DNA from: Bimastos eiseni
Lineage: Eukaryota; Annelida; Clitellata; Crassiclitellata; Lumbricidae
Reading direction: 5' to 3'
DNA: 64,000 nt
Assembly: GCA_959347315.1 (NCBI GenBank)
Contig: OY365815.1
Span: forward strand, 19,071,739-19,135,738
The notes under the pieces were generated by a model. It was not told the origin of the DNA and made no database searches. It saw only the letters and a list, made by a program, of their open reading frames with translations. Shown here piece after piece: positions 60,274-64,000 of the stretch. Position 1 is the stretch's first letter. Each line of letters opens with the position of its first letter. The position numbers and the translations under genes were made by a program.

Positions 60274-62603
60274 AGTAGTCCAATATCATCCTGAAAATTC
60301 TCGAACATTATTAATGAAAATATAGAATGTCGGCCTACATGGTAAATGCTGCAGAGTAAAACCTCATTTCGAAATCCGTTGGAAATCACCGATCGAAATC
60401 CAAGTGGTCACGAAGCTTTAATTACATTGTAATGCATTACATTACATTACATCACTTGGAAGATCAACTACTACGAATCAAATCACAAACAAGAGGAGAT
60501 TATTTTTTATCCCAGACCTTATTAGGGAACAACTTGCAGCGCAAACAGAAACACGCTGCAGCGACTTCCGAAAGAATGGATCAGGATCCGAAACAACGTA
60601 GGACCAATTGCATGCACTGATCTGGCTTTAGCAAGAGAATAAGTGTACGATGACCAAGCGGTGAATCAATAAATCTGAGGAGTAAACTAAGAGGGCAATC
60701 TAAGTTGTCTGAGTAATGATCAAGGACTAGATCTATGCATATATATATATATATATGTATATATATACGTTATTAACTGACCTACGTTTAGGGTCAATCG
60801 GGAACCGGCGCAAAGACTGCTGCATTATGTGCTAACTTGGAATATCTGGGTCTTCGTCATTACCCTCCATGGCAAGATAATTCTGAACCTCTCTAATTTT
60901 TTTTAATTTTAAATTTTCCTATGAAACCCTACCGACAATTATGTGAGTTTCAGTAGTTAATGAAAGTAACCAGATAGAAATGAAATATCATTGTCCACTG
61001 AATTCGCCACCACATGTATCACCTCATCTAAGCTCTCCTTTGTAGATCATTGCAATATATATATTATATGCATCTATATAATTTATGTACCTTTGCTTAT
61101 GTTGACGTATATTTGCGCGTGTGTGGGTGTGTGTGTGTAGGTGTGTGTGTGTGTGTGTGTGTAGGTGTGTGTGTGTGTGTGTGTAGGTGTGTGTATGTGT
61201 GGAAGTATATTTCATATGCGGTCAGCAGAGCATACGTAGAAAGATTCATCACTGTGTCTGAGAGTGGCCCTCTGTTAACGGAAGGTTAAATGATATTCTT
61301 ACGCACGGCTGCTACTTCTGTGATCGACTGCTCTTCCTCCTCTTCCTCTTCCTCGTCCACACCCCATTAACAGATATTACGCTAGACATCACCTGCGTTA
61401 AAACACAGATGATTTCGACATGTAATCGAATATATTTATATAGCACCTCGGTCGATTAAATCTTGTATGCCCTTAGAATATAAATATAACGGCCGCTAAC
61501 GCAGAGGTAGCCATTGTGAAGTATCTTATCATGGAGAACAAACTGAATTGCAAATAAATTTCAAGTCGCAGATTCCATTAGATTAGCTAAACGTATATAT
61601 GTTCGGTGTAAATTGCACATGTATATGTCTTATGGGCTACGATGCCATCTAGCGTGTCTTAGCTTTGTTGTGCGGTGCAAAGTAAGGCGATGTAATGCGA
61701 TTATCTAGACACTTATATAGCGACTGCATTTGAAGAACCTTGGTGAAATAGAAGATTAGGCCTAAGCATTGAGAGCTCTCGTAGTTTCTCTGCGCCATTC
61801 ATAGATTTCCTCAGGGAAAACCTGTTCTATCGATGGTGAACGAAATCAGGTTTCTGTATAATTGTTACGTATGTATTGAGACAATGTTCGAACGGGATAA
61901 GAGGAAGTTAGAAATAGAAAGAGCGTTAGATTTGTATCTGTAAAGTATGTGTATTATACGACACCACAGGGTCAGACGAGCAACACCCAATACACGGGCC
62001 AGAGTGAGACACACACACACACGGATAAAGAGACAGACAAAGACAGACAGACAAAGACAGACAAAGACAGAGATGGACGTGACGCGGTGGTTGGAGCTTT
62101 TGCTGATGGAAGAAACAAATTTATTTATTAAACTTGTGCTCTTCAGACTTCAGAGACAAAGCTGAAAATTAACATACAATATGTTCTCATCGTTGTAGGA
62201 GCAACAGAAAGTACTTTGAGGCAGCGGCCTCTCTGTGAAAATAAAGACGTGCATCATTATAATTTATTTATCGAATTAAGAAAGTGATTTTAAAGCATAT
62301 TTGGAGCAGATCTCATAAATTTGATGAAGGCTATTTATATAGTTTGATATGCTTAAGGTGTTAGTCAAATTCTACTGGCACATTATGATATTACTATTTG
62401 TATTTGACCCAATTGTTGTTCTTTTTCGAACCGTCCACTTTCGAATGTATCTGCGTAGGTTTGACTGTGGAACCGGATCTGCTCAGATCCAGACGAAGAA
62501 CGCGGTCCAGTTGGACCAGTGGAACACGCTCTGGATCCATCGCCTCGACTGGAACGGACATGTGCGTCTGAACGACGGACCGGAAGCAAAGGGAAAATCA
62601 AAA
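54931..62603 (+). CDS. Secreted EGF-like and laminin G domain protein, 5' part of the gene
   Basis: Four exons join in phase to 1,116 nt (372 codons) and remain open at the window's 3' side. Residues 1-20 form a signal peptide (core LGSVCLVFSAIVAS). Residues 44-219 are a charged, low-complexity linker with a strongly basic patch at about 144-164 (RPRRRSGKKQK, KVGRGKHR), of heparin-binding character. An EGF-like domain spans 220-254 with six cysteines. A laminin G domain starts near 258 and continues (FREFVISIDFRPDSGHGLLL, FFSVSLVDGRIDFRFDCGTG, WNTLWIHRLDWNG). The LamG resembles agrin, perlecan, pikachurin and Eys domains. A secreted matrix or cell-surface role follows from the domains; the exact orthologue is unknown. 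Confidence 0.85.
56036..56295. repeat. (GA)n purine array
   Basis: Long GAGAGAGA runs with GATA, TCAG and GAAA interruptions. Confidence 0.95.
56423..56472. repeat. (TA)n microsatellite
   Basis: About 25 TA units. Confidence 0.95.
57087..57290. repeat. AT-only tandem repeat, about 15-20 bp period
   Basis: Repeated TATATATACATATTAT with GCAT variants; apparent Tyr/Ile-rich frames are readings of it. Confidence 0.95.
57702..58340 (+). CDS. EGF-LamG gene exon 2: basic linker and EGF-like domain
   Basis: 639 nt, acceptor GAATGTTTTCAG, donor ACAG|GTCAGG, phase 1 in and out. The first ~176 codons are hydrophilic, rich in Ser, Glu, Asp, Lys and Arg. The EGF-like domain has cysteine spacing C-x5-C-x5-C-x10-C-x1-C-x8-C and ends with CLCPLGFSGQFCE, the usual EGF ending. 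The donor sits in the first of three 22-bp tandem repeats. Confidence 0.88.
58338..58403. repeat. 22-bp triplication containing the splice donor
   Basis: Three copies of CAGGTCAGGGTGAATCTCAC plus AT. Each starts CAG|GTCAG, so there are three potential donors 22 nt apart. Only the first gives the phase needed by the LamG exon. Confidence 0.9.
58404..59620 (+). other. Intron 2 of the EGF-LamG gene
   Basis: 1.2 kb with dense GTTGGTC/TCGGTCGG-like sequence near 58,640-58,780 and a 15-bp tandem repeat at 59,369-59,528. No further exon was recognised. Confidence 0.7.
59369..59528. repeat. 15-bp tandem repeat
   Basis: About ten copies of GACCAACAGACTCTG with single-base variants, ending 92 bp before the LamG exon. 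A Trp/Thr-rich open frame is a reading of the repeat. Confidence 0.92.
59621..59822 (+). CDS. EGF-LamG gene exon 3: laminin G first half
   Basis: 202 nt, acceptor TTCGACTGCAG, donor GTGAGT. The first two bases complete a Glu codon with the G of exon 2. It encodes ERVVRYPRLSGLGFLALPVL, then FREFVISIDFRPDSGHGLLL and FFSVSLVDGRIDF. The pattern of F-x-FR-x3-GLLL followed by F-x3-LVDGR-x-FR is typical of LamG. Confidence 0.93.
59823..62458 (+). other. Intron 3 of the EGF-LamG gene
   Basis: 2.6 kb with GT/TA microsatellites (60,239-60,274; 60,737-60,768), a GT array with TAGG interruptions (61,118-61,200) and CA/GACA repeats (62,010-62,072). CpG is frequent (21 in the 600 bp from 60,361). Confidence 0.8.
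61118..61200. repeat. (GT)n microsatellite with regular TAGG interruptions
   Basis: GTGTGTGTGTAGGTGTGTGT pattern repeated four times. Confidence 0.95.
62459..62603 (+). CDS. EGF-LamG gene exon 4: laminin G second half
   Basis: 145 nt, acceptor TATCTGCGTAG, donor GTGAGC. CG of exon 3 plus G gives Arg, then FDCGTGSAQIQTKNAVQLDQ and WNTLWIHRLDWNGHVRLNDG, ending in phase 0 at KSK. It matches FRFDxGSG...V.LxxWHxxxxxRxxxxGxLxVDG of agrin/perlecan LamG domains. The remaining LamG strands are not in the window. Confidence 0.93.
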
Positions 62604-62980
62604 GTGAGCTCTTTACTTTACAATCACTAATGGAGCAGCGACACCGCCTGAATTTCAGTGTACTTCCTCTACTGTTCGATACAATGTTGACTGTCGTCGA
62701 GAAAAAGTTGTCATTAATACATAAAATTAGGTGGACAACCACTTGCTATCAAGCAGTGGTAGTTACTCCAACGAATGCTACTCGTGTCAAATTATTATTT
62801 TTTTTACCTGAGAAACATCATAATTTCGATCGGTGCATTCCAAAGGATTTGTGTATTCTGCACAATTCTGGTTATCTTCATTCAGTTCTTGGAAAAGAAG
62901 CAGGAAGAGGACAGGCAGGAGAAGGAAATCTGAAGAGAAGAAAGAGGCGGAAGAAGAATAGGACGAGGAGAGGGGGAGGA

Positions 62981-63289
62981 GTAAGAACAGGAGGACGAGG
63001 AGGACGAAGAAGAAGAGGAGGAGTAAGAACAGGAGGACGAGGAGGACGAAGAAGAAGAGGAGGAGTAAGAACAGGAGGACGAAGAAGAAGAGGAGGAGTA
63101 AGAACAGGAGGACGAAGAAGAAGAGGAGGAGTAAGAACAGGAGGACGAAGAAGAAGAGGAGGAGTAAGAACAGGAGGACGAGGAGGACGAAGAAGAAGAG
63201 GAGGAGTAAGAACAGGAGGACGAGGAGGACGAAGAAGAAGAGGAGGAGTAAGAACAGGAGGACGAGGAGGACGAAGAAGAAGAGGAGGA
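62981..63289. repeat. Minisatellite of 42-bp and 33-bp units
   Basis: Eight units in order long, long, short, short, short, long, long, long. The long unit starts GTAAGAACAGGAGGACGAGG; the short one lacks nine bases of the GGACGAGGA step. All units keep one frame, giving an RTGG(RGG)RRRRGGV reading, but the array lies beyond a good donor and lacks an acceptor, so it is treated as intronic. Confidence 0.93.
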
Positions 63290-63716
63290 GCAAGAACAGG
63301 AGGAGGAAGAGGAGGAGAGGAGGAGCATATACCAATCGAACGGTTGGTTGTTCTGGCAGAGGTTTCGAGTGACCACAATATCAATTAGTGCAATTGACCC
63401 GTTTGACCGTGGCACTAATTAATCGAACCCGTCATCGATCTCTCATATCCGTGTATGCTTTGCTTCTATTCATTCTGACGTATTGGGTCATCGATGCATT
63501 ATGGCCGATTTGAGTTACAGACTTCTCGTTCTGCACATAGAGTCCCCAACGATTGATTATTACTTCCAACATTTAGATGCCTTGACTACGTCTTTAATTT
63601 TATTTATGTTCGTGTTAATTTAATTAACTGTTCGCCACATATGAATAATATTGTTTCGTTAATGTCATAGGCACACGCTCATTGGCGACAAAGCTAGAAT
63701 ACAGGGTCCATGTATT

Positions 63717-63790
63717 CTACAGCGCTCGTGAATAAGCTCTGCGCTTAGCTTTTAAGTGGCGCTTTAGAAATTTAGAGATTACGATTACGG
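63717..63790 (+). repeat. Dispersed repeat copy 3 (CpG-rich)
   Basis: GCGCTCGTGAATAAGCTCTG, then CGCTTAGCTTTTAAGTGGCG and TAGAGATTACGATTACGG. It keeps CpG sites that read TG or CA in copy 1. Confidence 0.7.
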
Positions 63791-63801
63791 TATATTATAT
63801 G

Positions 63802-63835
<34 letters not shown>

Positions 63836-64000
63836 AAGAAAACCAGTGAAGGGCGATGTTAATGTGATTAGTAGCTGGCCGCCCTACGTGAACTGCAGTG
63901 ATCATCATTTAGCGCATGCGGTGTAGAGGACATAATTAATTGTTATAGCGCTATTAAATCTGCAAAATAGCCCAACATACTCACAGCTAATGCTGTTTAT

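Larger units (their letters stand above)
62604..64000 (+). other. Start of an intron of the EGF-LamG gene
   Basis: No continuation of the LamG domain was recognised before the window ends. It contains a 42/33-bp minisatellite, a dispersed repeat copy and a TA microsatellite (63,809-63,833). Confidence 0.65.

Noticed and set aside
62519..63388. 289-codon open frame with Arg/Gly-rich repeats
   Set aside because: It starts inside the LamG exon in another frame and runs through the intronic 42/33-bp minisatellite; the LamG frame and a good donor at 62,604 explain the region.

Overview
The window is animal nuclear DNA. Coding sequence is split by GT-AG introns of up to about 14 kb, and there are abundant microsatellites, minisatellites, short inverted-repeat (MITE-like) elements and decayed LINEs. 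Two protein-coding genes can be supported, both on the + strand. Intron size, repeat style and protein divergence suggest a lophotrochozoan such as a mollusc or annelid. That is an inference; no species-diagnostic sequence was seen.

Gene 1 (10,227-44,537) is a polypyrimidine-tract-binding protein (PTBP1/2/3 family, hnRNP I). Seventeen exons join with matching phases into 531 codons plus a stop. They cover the second half of the N-terminal nuclear localisation signal and all four RRM domains. The exon carrying the start codon was not found and probably lies upstream of the window or is a very short exon in 1-10,226. The gene keeps the family's 34-nt exon in RRM3. Skipping it shifts the frame and hits a stop after five codons, which is the autoregulatory, nonsense-mediated-decay architecture known from vertebrate PTBP genes. 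The RRM2-RRM3 linker is built from frame-neutral pieces (an alternative donor 33 nt apart, a 45-nt exon and a 24-nt microexon), so isoforms there are plausible.

44,538-54,930 holds the 3' UTR of gene 1 and intergenic DNA. It includes a CR1-like LINE remnant on the minus strand, an adjacent inverted-repeat element, an unrecognised coding-like stretch near 49.5-50.0 kb, and pyrimidine-rich tracts.

Gene 2 (54,931 to beyond 62,603) is a secreted extracellular-matrix type protein. A signal-peptide exon joins in phase to an exon with a charged, partly very basic linker and one EGF-like domain, followed by two exons of a laminin G domain. The gene appears to continue past the window; 372 codons are visible. 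The closest resemblance is to LamG domains of the agrin/perlecan/pikachurin/Eys group, but no orthologue can be named.

A large-scale signal separates the two halves. The first ~48 kb (PTBP gene body) is poor in CpG; the last ~15 kb is rich in it (hand counts 4 versus 21 CpG in two 600-bp intronic samples). Copies of one dispersed repeat in both halves differ at CpG sites in the direction expected from methylation decay. This fits gene-body methylation of a housekeeping gene beside an unmethylated, tissue-restricted gene. Several inverted-repeat elements with terminal repeats and/or target-site duplications are described as candidate new MITEs.
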